From Tumebacillus flagellatus (lineage in GTDB: Bacteria; Bacillota; Bacilli; Tumebacillales; Tumebacillaceae): a DNA stretch of 64,000 nucleotides. The stretch spans positions 124,001-188,000 of the forward strand of contig NZ_JMIR01000003.1 in the NCBI RefSeq assembly GCF_000714935.1, given 5' to 3'. The notes below the pieces were generated by a model, which saw nothing but the letters and a program-made list of their open reading frames with translations, was not told where the DNA came from and ran no database searches. Below, in pieces: positions 31,586 to 40,667 of the stretch. The position numbers and the translations under genes are program-made. Every line of letters begins with the position of its first letter. Positions within the stretch are counted from its first letter, which is position 1.

Positions 31586-32830
31586 TTACCGGTACGGGGT
31601 GATAGCGTTCGTGGCAGGGTCGTAATCCAGCCAGAGCTTCGTATTTGCCGTATCTTTGCCGTTGGCGGGCATGAGGCGGCGCTTGCCGCCTGAGCTGCTC
31701 GGAGAAATTTCATAGTTGGCCATGTGACGGGTGGTATCCAATTTGTACAAGACTTGCGGCGCCTCTTGGTCGTCGTGGAACAAGTAGAACGTCAGCGTCC
31801 CAGGGTCCGTGCCGCTTCCGGTATTCGTAACGCCCGGCGATGTAACAAACGCCGAAACGAGGTACGTGTTCTCGTCCATGTTCGGAAACACTTGGCCGAT
31901 GTAGTTGATGTCTCCCTCTAACCCGGGCAGGAATTTGATCGAACGATGTTCCGCGTAGAGGTACATGTACGATTTCAGCACCAACGTATCGTTGCTCCAC
32001 AACTTGTACACAAAGCCCTTCTGACTCAGCGAACTGAGCACGATGTTCTGCACGTTTGGATTGGAGACGACGGACGTGACTTCGCCCGTTTTGAGGTCGA
32101 TCACCCGCATTTCACCGGCTCCGGTCCCGACCGCTTGGTCTTCCGCCACAAAACGAAACGTCATCTGATCGCGAGATTCCGCTTGCGCCAGCATTTTTTC
32201 CTGGTGCGTTGCGGTGTTGTATTGGATCACGCGGGCGGGTTTCATTTGTTTGTTCTCGTCAATGTACGTTAGCAACGCCTCTCCATGCTCCCCGTACACC
32301 CATGTATAATCGATCGGATCTTGGCTCAAACTCATCGGTTGGATGCTGTTGTCGCTGTCAATGAAGTACGCTTGCCCCGTACTGCTGCCCGCGGGGTACA
32401 CGATAAACGCGAGAAACGGTCCCGTCATCAACCCTTTGACGGAGTCATCCGAATGCACGGTGAACACGTGGGTCGTTTTTTTGTTTCGCACGACGCTGAT
32501 CCCGTTGCCCTCTCGCAAGATCTTCAAGCCGAGATCGTAATTGTCGTAAATCGTCTCCTGCTTCAAAGCCTGATCCGCGCTCGTCGCGGCATCCTGTTGA
32601 TGCCCCAAGTAGCTCGGAACCGCCGCCACCCCCAGCGCCACGCAAGCCGCCGCCGCGATGCCGGTCAGCCACGGACGCCAGCGGTCGCGCCGGGCGAAAC
32701 GACGTCCTTTTTTCACGACGTTTTGCCACGTGCGGGCTTTGGCGATCGCCAGTTCATGACCCGACGGCATCCCTTGTGTTCCCCGCAACGCTTCTTCCAA
32801 AGATTCAGGCAATTGGATTCGCTCTTCCAT
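31586..32830 (-). CDS. membrane anti-sigma-like protein with large extracellular domain
   Basis: 414 residues from the ATG at 32830; GGCGGAGAG lies upstream and the start overlaps the sigma-factor gene by 26 bases. A cytoplasmic N-terminus of about 50 residues (rich in charged residues, ending RDRWRPW) precedes one membrane helix (LTGIAAAACVALGVAAVP). The remaining 340 residues lie outside and show repeated beta patterns (for example FLAFIVYPAG, TFRFVAEDQAVG, GFVYKLWSNDTLVL) suggestive of a propeller-like sensor. Overlap with an ECF sigma gene makes an anti-sigma role likely. No zinc HxxxCxxC motif is present. Confidence 0.78.
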   Translation of the reverse strand: MEERIQLPESLEEALRGTQGMPSGHELAIAKARTWQNVVKKGRRFARRDRWRPWLTGIAAAACVALGVAAVPSYLGHQQDAATSADQALKQETIYDNYDLGLKILREGNGISVVRNKKTTHVFTVHSDDSVKGLMTGPFLAFIVYPAGSSTGQAYFIDSDNSIQPMSLSQDPIDYTWVYGEHGEALLTYIDENKQMKPARVIQYNTATHQEKMLAQAESRDQMTFRFVAEDQAVGTGAGEMRVIDLKTGEVTSVVSNPNVQNIVLSSLSQKGFVYKLWSNDTLVLKSYMYLYAEHRSIKFLPGLEGDINYIGQVFPNMDENTYLVSAFVTSPGVTNTGSGTDPGTLTFYLFHDDQEAPQVLYKLDTTRHMANYEISPSSSGGKRRLMPANGKDTANTKLWLDYDPATNAITPYR

Positions 32831-33350
32831 ACAACTCTCCGCCTCCTTCTCTTTCCCAAACGTCACGCAACTTCAAAATCGCCCGATGGGTCAGCATCCG
32901 CACTTTCGCTTCGGTCATCCCAAGAATTACCGCGGCGTCACCCACATGAAAGTCGTGCAAGTAACGCAACACGACCACATCGCGGTAATGGTCCGGAATT
33001 TGCAACAGCGCTTCCCGCAACTCTTGTTGCAAGAGCATCCGCTTCCACTCGCCGTCGTCCTCCGTGAGCTCCGACCGCACATCCCGCTCGTACTGCTCGT
33101 GAATCTGCTTGCGGCGAAACAGTTTGCGCCACATCGAGTTCAAGTGGTTGTGCGCGATGGAGAACAGCCACGTTCTATACCCGCTCTCTCCGCGAAATTT
33201 CATAAAACTGCGATACGCTTGCAAAAAAATCTCCTGCACCAAGTCCTCCACATCCGCCCGTTGCTTCACAGTGTGGAACACATAGCGGTACACATCTTGG
33301 TAATAGGCGTTGTAGATCTCATAAAACGCCTGTTCATCGGCAGGCTTCAT
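32805..33350 (-). CDS. ECF-type RNA polymerase sigma factor
   Basis: 181 residues. Region 2 reads FYEIYNAYYQDVYRYVFHTV, then VEDLVQEIFLQAYRSF and YRTWLFSIAHNHL. Region 4 reads LLQIPDHYRDVVVLRYLHDF followed by the helix-turn-helix VGDAAVILGMTEAKVRMLTHRAI. The spacing is typical of SigW/SigV/SigM-like factors. The ATG at 33350 is preceded by GAGGGGGCGAGGG. It should direct a small regulon when its membrane partner, encoded with overlap downstream, releases it. The inducing signal is unknown. Confidence 0.92.
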   Translation of the reverse strand: MKPADEQAFYEIYNAYYQDVYRYVFHTVKQRADVEDLVQEIFLQAYRSFMKFRGESGYRTWLFSIAHNHLNSMWRKLFRRKQIHEQYERDVRSELTEDDGEWKRMLLQQELREALLQIPDHYRDVVVLRYLHDFHVGDAAVILGMTEAKVRMLTHRAILKLRDVWEREGGGELYGRANPIA

Positions 33351-33436
33351 TTCGTCCCTCGCCCCCTCTCTGTACCGTTAGTGGTCGCGTCTACCACCCT
33401 TTGTTTCACTCACCCGGAAAAAATCCGTAAGAAATC

Positions 33437-33469
33437 AAAAAAAGAGACCGGACACATCCTCCGGTCTCT
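33437..33469 (-). terminator. terminator of murC
   Basis: GAGACCGGA and TCCGGTCTC arms surround CACATCC, with AAAAAAA on the left giving a T-tract on the minus strand. Confidence 0.85.
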
Positions 33470-33478
33470 CCTCTCCCG

Positions 33479-34837
33479 TTATGCTTTTACAGACAACAGC
33501 GATTCGGCGATGCCGCGGACATCGCCCGCGCCCATCGTCAAAATCAACCCGCGCTGGTTGGATTTTTCCCGACGAATCCAATCGGCGCCTTCTTCAAGGT
33601 TGTTCACGACGATGACTTTCTTGCCTCGCGAGCGGATCTGTTCCGCCAACTCGAACGTGAGCGCTTCCGCTTCGTCGCCCGATTCCCGCGCGGATTGGAA
33701 GATCTTCACGAGCATCACTTCATCCGACAGCGTCAACGCCTGCGCAAAGTCCTCCAGAAACTTCTTGGTGCGCGAAATCGTGTGCGGCTGGAACACCGTC
33801 AACAGAGTATCGTCCGGGAACGACAGCTTCGTCGCCCGAAGCGTCGTCTCGATCTCGCTCGGATGGTGCGCGTAGTCGTCATACAATTCCCAGCCTTCAA
33901 ACTGGCCGAGGTAATCGAAACGGCGGTACACGCCGCGAAATTCCGCAAACGCCGCCTGCACGCTTACAAACGGAATGTCCAACAGACGGGACACCGCGAC
34001 AGACGCCAGCGCGTTCAGCACGTTGTGACGGCCGAGCGCGCGCACTTCGATCACGCCAAGCTGCGTGTCGCGCTCCCACACTTTGAATTTCAAGCGGCCG
34101 CGGCACTCTTCCAGATCAGTGGCGTAGATGTCGTTGTCAGGATCGAGCCCGAAGAACACGGTGCGGCCCTTCGTCTTCAACTTGCGGCACAGCTCTTGGT
34201 CGCCCCACGCGATCAGCGCGCCGTCCTCCGGCACTTTGTCCACGAACGTCTGGAACGCGCTGAACACGTCATCGAGGTCGCGGAAGTAGTCCGGATGGTC
34301 GAAGTCGATGTTGTTGACGATCGCAATCGTCGGATTGTAATTGTGGAAGCTGCGGCGGTACTCGCAAGCTTCCGCGACCAGATAGCCCTCCCCGTAGCGA
34401 GAGTTGCTGCCGATGTCATAGTTCTTGCTCCCGATGACGACCATCGGATCGAGCCCCGTCTTCAACAACAGGTTGGAGATCATCGACGTCGTTGTGGTCT
34501 TGCCGTGCGTCCCCGAGATCAAAATCGTGCGTTTGTCGTTCATCAGATGCCCAAGCTGCTCCGGATACGAATGCACCGGAATGCCTCGCTCCTTCGCGGT
34601 CTTGATCTCAATATGGTCATCTCCGTACGCCGGAGAGTGGCAAACCATGTCAACGCCCGTCAAGTTGTCAGCGGACGGGGTCACGATGCGGGTGATTCCG
34701 GCTCCAGCCAACAGAGCATCGGTGAAAAACACATCTGCGCTGTCTGAACCGGAAACATTCAGACCCATGCGCGCGTAGATCTGCGCCAGGGCGCTCGTCC
34801 CGGAGCCTTTGATCCCCACAAAGTGGATTTTCTGCAT
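33479..34837 (-). CDS. murC: UDP-N-acetylmuramate--L-alanine ligase
   Basis: 452 residues, with GAGGAGG ten bases before the ATG. The N-terminal nucleotide-binding loop is FVGIKGSGTSALAQIY, and the ATP loop ISGTHGKTTTTSM (108-120) is typical of Mur ligases. NNIDFDHPDYF supplies the carbamylated-Lys/His region and YDDYAHHPSEI the C-terminal signature. It adds L-alanine to UDP-MurNAc in peptidoglycan synthesis in the cytoplasm. It stands outside the usual mur-fts cluster, as in Bacillus, and forms a single-gene unit with its own terminator. Confidence 0.95.
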   Translation of the reverse strand: MQKIHFVGIKGSGTSALAQIYARMGLNVSGSDSADVFFTDALLAGAGITRIVTPSADNLTGVDMVCHSPAYGDDHIEIKTAKERGIPVHSYPEQLGHLMNDKRTILISGTHGKTTTTSMISNLLLKTGLDPMVVIGSKNYDIGSNSRYGEGYLVAEACEYRRSFHNYNPTIAIVNNIDFDHPDYFRDLDDVFSAFQTFVDKVPEDGALIAWGDQELCRKLKTKGRTVFFGLDPDNDIYATDLEECRGRLKFKVWERDTQLGVIEVRALGRHNVLNALASVAVSRLLDIPFVSVQAAFAEFRGVYRRFDYLGQFEGWELYDDYAHHPSEIETTLRATKLSFPDDTLLTVFQPHTISRTKKFLEDFAQALTLSDEVMLVKIFQSARESGDEAEALTFELAEQIRSRGKKVIVVNNLEEGADWIRREKSNQRGLILTMGAGDVRGIAESLLSVKA

Positions 34838-34927
34838 GCTGCGGAGACCTCCTCGTTCGAAGTCTAGTCTAAAGAAACTCAGTCTTTAGTATGGGCAATG
34901 TCACACGAAATTGCAAATAACGAATTA

Positions 34928-36061
34928 TTACAATCCTTCGTACAACGGAAATTCAAAGCGAAACAGCACGCCCTGCCCTTGATCGCTCCGCACCGTGACA
35001 TGAGCAAAGTGCTCGTGCATCGTGCGGTACACCATCGTCAGCCCCAAGCCGTTGCCGTTATCCTTCATGGAAAAAAACGGCGTGCCGAGCAGATGCAGTT
35101 TGGCGGCCGGAATCCCCGTGCCGTTGTCTTCCACTTCCACCACCAAGGACCGCCCCCGCCGATAATGGCGGAGGGTCAACACCGGGTCCTCGATGTCCTT
35201 CATCGCTTCCAGCGCGTTCTTGATCACGTTAAAAAACGCCTGTTTCAACGTCTCGCGCCGCCCGAACACCAAACAGTCCTCGTCGTGAAACTCGTACTGG
35301 ACGCGCTTTTTGTACTGCTTGTCGTGAAACAGATCGACGGTGTGCTTCAGCAGCCCCGACATCTGCAACGGCGATTTCGGAGCGTCGGGCACCGGCGGCT
35401 TCGCGACGTCGAGCATCGACGAGATCGTGTCGATGCCGCGGTCGAGCTCCTCCATCGCGATGTTCAAAAACGCATGCGGCTGCACTTCGGCGAGCAGTTG
35501 CAAAAACCCCCGCGTTGCCGTCAGCGGATTGCGCACTTCATGCGCCACGCCCGCCGCCATCTGCCCGATGGAAGCGAGACGCTCGACGTCGAAGCGCTTC
35601 TTCTGCTCGTCGAGGTAGGAGTTTTTCAGCTCCATGTAAGACGCCATCCAGTTTTGCATGGCGAGCTCCACGTTGTTCGTCAGCTCCTCGGCGATCCGCA
35701 GACTCATCTCCAACGCAATCTGCCGCTCCTGCGCGTACTCCAGGAAAAACTCCTGCAACACCCGCCGGAACATCCGAAAGCGCTCAATCGCCTCTTCCGG
35801 AGGCACGTCTTGCACGGCGCGCTTGGCGCTGGTCTCGCGCGCCCACTCCAGCATCTGCTCCCGCGCCGAACCATAAAACGAAGCAAACACGATATCCAAG
35901 AGCTCCTCTGCTTCCTGCCGCAGCGTCTGCTCGTAAAACTTGTCTTCCATGTGGTAAAAAAAATTCTGGTTGTCCTCGTGACGATCCGTCCACCAGCGAA
36001 AGGTGAACTCCGAGATGCGCTCTTGCATCCGGCTGCGGAAGCCCTGCACGACTTTCAGCAT
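34928..36061 (-). CDS. soluble sensor histidine kinase (sporulation-kinase-like)
   Basis: 377 residues from the ATG at 36061, with AAGGAG nine bases upstream. A TTG ten codons earlier has no ribosome site. The N-terminal 150 residues are helical and without membrane segments, similar to the RsbR/globin-like sensor domains. HisKA carries AAGVAHEVRNPLTATRGFLQ (His near 190). The HATPase has KNALEAM, DNGTGIP and GNGLGLTM. No response regulator is adjacent, so it may feed the Spo0 phosphorelay like other orphan kinases. It senses a cytoplasmic signal. Monocistronic by position. Confidence 0.87.
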   Translation of the reverse strand: MLKVVQGFRSRMQERISEFTFRWWTDRHEDNQNFFYHMEDKFYEQTLRQEAEELLDIVFASFYGSAREQMLEWARETSAKRAVQDVPPEEAIERFRMFRRVLQEFFLEYAQERQIALEMSLRIAEELTNNVELAMQNWMASYMELKNSYLDEQKKRFDVERLASIGQMAAGVAHEVRNPLTATRGFLQLLAEVQPHAFLNIAMEELDRGIDTISSMLDVAKPPVPDAPKSPLQMSGLLKHTVDLFHDKQYKKRVQYEFHDEDCLVFGRRETLKQAFFNVIKNALEAMKDIEDPVLTLRHYRRGRSLVVEVEDNGTGIPAAKLHLLGTPFFSMKDNGNGLGLTMVYRTMHEHFAHVTVRSDQGQGVLFRFEFPLYEGL

Positions 36062-36175
36062 ATTCTCAAACTCCTTAATGTGCTCAGGCAATCAAACTGT
36101 GACGACTGTACCTGACATTATACCCCACGTGCGACACATTGGGACAATGGACGATTTGCCTCATTTTTAATTTTC

Positions 36176-37132
36176 TCAGTCTTTTTGCTTTGGGACGAAC
36201 GGCTCCACATGGATCATCACGCCCTCGATCTCTTCTCTCGCCGCAAGCGTCCGTTCCACTTGATCGGTAAGTTTGTGACTTTCCTCTACACTGAGACCGG
36301 CGTCGACCGCGATCACGGCGTCCACGTGCACGTCGCTTCCGTGATGTCGGGCTTTCAACTCCCGCACTTCGCGCACGCCGTCGGTTCCCTGGATCAACGA
36401 CCGAATTTCCCCCAACTTCCGCTCGTCGTAGCCGTCGCTGAGCGCATGCGCCGCTTCGTAAAAAATCTCATACGCCGTCTTGGCGATGATCAGGCCGACG
36501 ACCAGCGCCATCACGGGGTCGAGCCAATGCCAGCCGATGCGCGCTCCCAAGATGCCGACCATCGCGCCAAGCGAAACCAGCACGTCCGCCCGGTTGTCGG
36601 CCGCCGCCGCTTGCAGCGCCTGCGAGTGAATGCGCTTGCCAAGCCGCGAGTTGTACAGATACACACAGACCATCACGCCCGCTGAAAAAAGCGCCGTCCA
36701 CAACGAAATCAGATCCGGTGTCACCGGTTCGTGGCGGATCAAACTCTGCACGCCGTCCCAGAGCACGTCGAGCGCCACGCTCGCCATGATGAACGCGGCG
36801 GCAAACGTCGCAATCGTCTCGGCGCGCCGATGCCCGTACTTGTGATCGGCGTCGGCCGGTTTGCGCGCGATCTTCAAGCCGATCAACACGGCGACCGACG
36901 CGACGATGTCGGTGGCGTTGTTCAACCCGTCGGCAAACAGCGCTTTCGAGCCCGCCGTGTGCCCGACGAACAATTTCAACGCCGAGAGGAACAGATACGC
37001 GGCGATCGAGACCCACGCGCCCCGCTCTCCCTGCTTCATGCGTTGGTTTTTGTCCTCCGCCGTGACGGGCGATTGGACTGCCTCCGCATCGATCCGCCGA
37101 ATCAATCTTCCCCGCTGCTTGACGCCGCTCAA
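36176..37132 (-). CDS. cation diffusion facilitator (CDF) metal transporter
   Basis: 318 residues from a TTG at 37132 that overlaps the previous stop (TTGA), with GGGGTG upstream. An ATG at 37039 would remove 31 basic residues. Six membrane segments lead to a C-terminal cytoplasmic domain. Metal ligands are visible as GLNNATDI (N/D pair where HxxxD or DxxxD is usual), KYGHRR, DNRADVL and GYDERKL. The family exports Zn, Mn, Fe or Co in exchange for protons. The Asn in GLNN is typical of Mn/Fe-type or of DUF-like CDFs, so zinc is not assured. Confidence 0.87.
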   Translation of the reverse strand: MSGVKQRGRLIRRIDAEAVQSPVTAEDKNQRMKQGERGAWVSIAAYLFLSALKLFVGHTAGSKALFADGLNNATDIVASVAVLIGLKIARKPADADHKYGHRRAETIATFAAAFIMASVALDVLWDGVQSLIRHEPVTPDLISLWTALFSAGVMVCVYLYNSRLGKRIHSQALQAAAADNRADVLVSLGAMVGILGARIGWHWLDPVMALVVGLIIAKTAYEIFYEAAHALSDGYDERKLGEIRSLIQGTDGVREVRELKARHHGSDVHVDAVIAVDAGLSVEESHKLTDQVERTLAAREEIEGVMIHVEPFVPKQKD

Positions 37133-37389
37133 TGGATCACCCCGCCGTCATACGGCGCGTTGCCGTCGTGTTTGCCAAGCCCTTCCTCGATCATTTTGTT
37201 TTTCAGCTTGTCGACCAAGTAATTTCCGAGCATCTCGTACAATTCGAGGTGCGACATTCCTGCAATCCATTCCAGCATGTGCTCGCGCTCCAACTCCCCC
37301 AAAATGCCGCTGACGATGAGGACCGCGTCCTCCTCGTCTCCGACCAATTGGTCTTTGTACAGTTCATACATCTCGTCCACCAACTTCAT
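37129..37389 (-). CDS. small cytosolic protein (DUF6154-like)
   Basis: 86 residues from the ATG at 37389, with GGAAGGAGGG seven bases upstream. It is acidic and helical with MKLVDEMYELYKDQLVGDEED at the start (given here as MKLVDEMYELYK and DQLVGDEED) and LYEMLGNYLVDKLKNKM later. I recall similar short proteins of unknown function in Bacillales, listed as DUF6154, but cannot confirm it. The stop overlaps the TTG of the CDF gene, so the two are translated together. Confidence 0.75.
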   Translation of the reverse strand: MKLVDEMYELYKDQLVGDEEDAVLIVSGILGELEREHMLEWIAGMSHLELYEMLGNYLVDKLKNKMIEEGLGKHDGNAPYDGGVIH

Positions 37390-37483
37390 CTGAGACCCTC
37401 CTTCCAACCCGCAGGGGTTTTTGCCGTAGTTTTCCCGAGAGGCTAAAATTCTTTCCCAGTAGTTTTTTGTAGGTTTGCGTATG

Positions 37484-37523
37484 TTGACGTAGTATTGCCA
37501 CTATTCTAAATGCAGTCATTTAG
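37484..37523 (+). promoter_or_regulatory. probable promoter and palindromic operator of the gln operon
   Basis: TTGACG (37484-37489) lies 17 bases before TAAATG (37507-37512). This -10 region is the left half of a perfect inverted repeat CTAAATG-CAGT-CATTTAG (37506-37523), which also ends just before the ribosome site. A bound regulator would block transcription. Confidence 0.55.
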
Positions 37524-37540
37524 GGGGTGTCCTACACACC

Positions 37541-38266
37541 ATGATCCATTTCTCGCAGATCAACAAGCACTACGGTCAATTCCACGTCCTGCGCGACATC
37601 GACCTGCACATCAAACCGGGTGAAGTCGTCGTCATCATCGGCCCGTCCGGCTCCGGCAAATCAACGCTCTTGCGTTGCATCAACCGCCTGGAGACGGTGA
37701 CGAGCGGAGAGTTGATCGTCAACGGAACCAAAGTCAACGACAAGTCGACCGACATCAACAAACTGCGCCGCGACATTGGAATGGTGTTCCAGCATTTCAA
37801 TCTCTATCCGCACATGACCGTCCTCGACAACATCACGCTCGCTCCGACCAAAGTCGGCGGCCTCAGCAAGGAGCAAGCGTCCGAGATCGCCATGAAGTAC
37901 TTGACCAAAGTAGGCATCCCGGACAAAGCCAAATCGTTCCCGTCGCAACTCTCCGGCGGCCAACAGCAACGCGTCGCCATCGCGCGCGGCCTCGCCATGA
38001 AACCGAAGATCATGCTGTTTGACGAACCGACGTCCGCGCTCGACCCGGAGATGGTCGGCGAAGTGCTCGACGTCATGAAATCGCTTGCTAAGGAAGGGAT
38101 GACGATGGTGTGCGTCACGCACGAGATGGGATTCGCGCGCGAAGTCGCCGACCGCATCGTCTTCATGGACCAAGGCCAGATCTTGGAGGAAAACACGCCG
38201 GCCGAATTCTTCGACAACCCGCGCGAAGAACGCGCCCGCCAGTTCCTCTCCCGCCTCAACCACTAA
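37541..38266 (+). CDS. glnQ: glutamine/polar amino-acid ABC transporter, ATP-binding protein
   Basis: 241 residues. Walker [10 protein letters not shown] (38-46 region), Q-loop [13 protein letters not shown], signature [17 protein letters not shown], Walker [13 protein letters not shown] and H-loop [10 protein letters not shown] are all intact. The family drives uptake of glutamine, glutamate or similar amino acids. It is the first of four co-oriented genes (ATPase, binding protein, two permeases) under the promoter-palindrome at 37484-37523. The upstream TAGGGGGTGT is a modest ribosome site. Confidence 0.95.
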   Translation: MIHFSQINKHYGQFHVLRDIDLHIKPGEVVVIIGPSGSGKSTLLRCINRLETVTSGELIVNGTKVNDKSTDINKLRRDIGMVFQHFNLYPHMTVLDNITLAPTKVGGLSKEQASEIAMKYLTKVGIPDKAKSFPSQLSGGQQQRVAIARGLAMKPKIMLFDEPTSALDPEMVGEVLDVMKSLAKEGMTMVCVTHEMGFAREVADRIVFMDQGQILEENTPAEFFDNPREERARQFLSRLNH

Positions 38267-38295
38267 TCTACATCTGAAAGGGGTCAACTCCTGTC

Positions 38296-39150
38296 ATGAA
38301 AAAAACTTGGAAAAAAGCACTCTCTCTGTTCCTCGTCTCTTCTGTCGCCGCGCTCACGCTCGTCGGTTGCGGCAGCTCTTCTTCTGATTCTTCCTCCAAA
38401 TCCGGCGACACCGGCTCCAAAACCGGCACCGTGTCGTCCGCAACGCTCGACGCGATCAAGCAACGCGGCAAACTGGTGGCGGGCGTCAAGTACGACACCA
38501 ACCTGTTCGGCTTGAAAGACCCGGCGTCCGGCACCGTCTCCGGTTTTGACATCGACATCGCGCACGCGCTGGCCAAAGACATCCTCGGCGACGAAAACAA
38601 AGTCGAATTCAAGGAAGTCACCTCCAAAACCCGCATCCCGATGCTCGACAAGGGCGACATCGACGTGATCATCGCGACGATGACGATCACCGAAGACCGC
38701 AAGAAGCAAGTCAACTTCTCCGACGTCTACTTCAAAGCGGGTCAATCCCTGCTCGTCAAGCAAGGCTCCGACATCAAATCGATCGACGACCTGAAAGGCA
38801 AGAAAGTCCTCGCCGTCAAAGGCTCTACTTCGGTCACCAACATCAAGCAAAAAGCGCCGGACGCGCAAGTTCTCGAATTTGACACCTACGCGGACGCGTT
38901 CACCGCGCTCAAAGCGGGCAAAGGCGACACGCTGACCACCGACAACGCGATCCTGATGGGCATGTCCCAACAAGACCCGTCCTTCGTCCTGACCGGCGGC
39001 CTGTTCACCGACGAACCGTACGGCATCGCGTCCAAGAAGGGCGATGACGAGTTCACCAAGTACCTGAACACCTTCCTCAAGAAGATCAACGACAACGGCG
39101 ACTACGCAACGATCTACAAGAAGTGGTTCAAAGAAGATCCGAAGAAGTAA
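38296..39150 (+). CDS. glnH: glutamine-type ABC transporter substrate-binding lipoprotein
   Basis: 284 residues with a type II signal peptide: KKTWKKALSLFLV, then lipobox LVGC with the acylated Cys near residue 24, and a Ser/Gly-rich linker. The PBP family 3 fold follows: KLVAGVKYDTNLFG, GFDIDIAHALAKD, TKTRIPMLDKGDIDVI-type segment (here SKTRIPMLDKGDID) and VAIMTIT-like strand IIATMTITEDRKKQ. It would bind an amino acid at the outer membrane face and deliver it to GlnMP. RBS GAAAGGGG precedes the ATG. Confidence 0.93.
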   Translation: MKKTWKKALSLFLVSSVAALTLVGCGSSSSDSSSKSGDTGSKTGTVSSATLDAIKQRGKLVAGVKYDTNLFGLKDPASGTVSGFDIDIAHALAKDILGDENKVEFKEVTSKTRIPMLDKGDIDVIIATMTITEDRKKQVNFSDVYFKAGQSLLVKQGSDIKSIDDLKGKKVLAVKGSTSVTNIKQKAPDAQVLEFDTYADAFTALKAGKGDTLTTDNAILMGMSQQDPSFVLTGGLFTDEPYGIASKKGDDEFTKYLNTFLKKINDNGDYATIYKKWFKEDPKK

Positions 39151-39245
39151 GCCGCAACGCTTCCCTACCTTTTTTCTCCTGACACAGGAAGGAGCATGAA
39201 CGTTGTGCTCCTTCCTTTTTCCTAGAAAGGGGGAGATGATCCCAG

Positions 39246-39899
39246 ATGATCGACTTCACGATCTTGACCGACCATTTTCAGGAATACATGGACGGTTTTC
39301 TGACCACTATCGAGTCTTCCGCGCTGGCGCTGCTCGGCTGTCTCATCCTCGGCACGATCATCGCGGTGTTCCGCATCTCGCCGATCAAGCCGCTGCGCTG
39401 GTTCGGCACGGCGTACGTGGAATTTTTGCGCAACATTCCGGTCCTGATCACCGTGTTTCTGTTTTACGCCGGCGGGCCCGTGCTGCACCTCAACTTAAGC
39501 GGGTTCGCGTCCGGGACGATCGGACTTGCCGTGTACACATCGGCGTTTGTGGCGGAAGCGATTCGCGCCGGGATCAACGCCGTTCCCAAGGGGCAGATGG
39601 AAGCGGGCCGTTCGTCCGGCCTGTCGTACATCCAGACCATGCGCTACATCGTGTTGCCGCAAGCGTTCAAAATTGTCATCCCGCCGATCGGCAACCAATG
39701 CATCAACTTGATCAAAAACTCCGCGACGCTGGGCGCCGTCGCCGGTCTCGACCTGATGTACCAAGCCGACATCATCAACTCCGAAACGTTCGACGTGTTC
39801 TCGACGTACATTTTTGTCGGGATCTTCTATCTCGTACTCACGATTCCGCTCAGCCTCTTGTTCTCGTACATCGAGCGCCGGCTGAACCGGGCTTATTAG
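39246..39899 (+). CDS. glnM: amino-acid ABC transporter permease
   Basis: 217 residues, with AAGGGGGAG upstream of the ATG. Five or so membrane helices and the HisM-type signature: TSAFVAEAIRAGINAVPKGQ and EAGRSSGLSYIQTMRYIVLPQA, where the EAA loop contacts GlnQ. It forms the translocation channel with the next gene product, to which it is related. Residue pattern NSATLGAVAGLDLMY is typical of this permease class. Confidence 0.92.
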   Translation: MIDFTILTDHFQEYMDGFLTTIESSALALLGCLILGTIIAVFRISPIKPLRWFGTAYVEFLRNIPVLITVFLFYAGGPVLHLNLSGFASGTIGLAVYTSAFVAEAIRAGINAVPKGQMEAGRSSGLSYIQTMRYIVLPQAFKIVIPPIGNQCINLIKNSATLGAVAGLDLMYQADIINSETFDVFSTYIFVGIFYLVLTIPLSLLFSYIERRLNRAY

Positions 39900-39916
39900 A
39901 AAGGGGGCGCTGACAC

Positions 39917-40579
39917 ATGGACATGGACTTTGCCGGTGCCTTATCGCCTGCCAACCTCAAGTACATGATGCACGGTCTTGGCGTCACGCTGGAGGTTGCC
40001 GTCTGGTCGATCGTACTCTCCTTTCTGCTCGCCAACTTGATTGCGGTCTTGCGCTACGCCCGCATCCCGGTGCTCTCGCAGATTCTGTTCGTCTTCGTCG
40101 AGATCGTCCGCAACTTGCCGTTGCTCTTGATCATCTTCTTCATGTTCTTCGCGGTGCCGGATGTGTTGAAAATCAACATCACGCCGATTCAAGCGGCGAT
40201 TGCCGCGCTGACGATCTTCGAATCGGCGATGATCTCCGAAATCATCCGCGGCGGTCTGAACTCGATTCCCAAAGGGCAGATCGAAGCCGGGCGCTCCAGC
40301 GGTCTGACGTACGTGCAGACGCTGCGCTACATCGTCTTGCCGCAAGCTCTGCGCAAGATGGTGCCGCCGCTCGTCTCCCAGTTCATCTCGCTGCTCAAAG
40401 ACACCTCGCTTGCGATCATCATCTCGCTGGAAGAGCTGTTGCGCACCACGCAGATCGTCTACAGCCAGAAGATGAGCTACGTCTTCCCGGCGTTGATCTT
40501 TGCGGCTCTCGTCTACTTCGTGATCAACTACTCGCTTTCACTGGTCGCCGGACGTTTGGAAAAGAGATTTAATGTCTAG
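39917..40579 (+). CDS. glnP: amino-acid ABC transporter permease
   Basis: 220 residues, with AGAAAGGGGGC before the ATG. It is the second permease of the operon, with the EAA loop EAGRSSGLTYVQTLRYIVLP, ESAMISEIIRGGLNSIPKGQ upstream of it, and KDTSLAIIISLEELL near the end. It is paired with the preceding permease 17 bases away. Together with GlnQ and GlnH it makes a complete importer. A terminator-like hairpin follows before the sensor-kinase gene. Confidence 0.92.
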   Translation: MDMDFAGALSPANLKYMMHGLGVTLEVAVWSIVLSFLLANLIAVLRYARIPVLSQILFVFVEIVRNLPLLLIIFFMFFAVPDVLKINITPIQAAIAALTIFESAMISEIIRGGLNSIPKGQIEAGRSSGLTYVQTLRYIVLPQALRKMVPPLVSQFISLLKDTSLAIIISLEELLRTTQIVYSQKMSYVFPALIFAALVYFVINYSLSLVAGRLEKRFNV

Positions 40580-40594
40580 TCGAAAAGTTCTGAA

Positions 40595-40637
40595 CAAGCA
40601 TCTCCTCCCGTGGTACTATGGGAAGAGGTGCTTTTTT
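40595..40637 (+). terminator. terminator or attenuator between glnP and the sensor-kinase gene
   Basis: AAGCATCTCCTCCC and GGGAAGAGGTGCTT pair with one bulge and are followed by TTTTTT. Partial read-through would link transporter and sensor expression. Confidence 0.78.
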
Positions 40638-40667
40638 ACGATTTGTTTACGTTCGGAGGAAAGTTCA

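Noticed and set aside
19877-34871. AAGTCTAGTCTA found upstream of both the nitroreductase and murC genes
   Set aside because: Two copies of a 12-mer, partly -10-like, with different surroundings; not enough to call a regulon motif.
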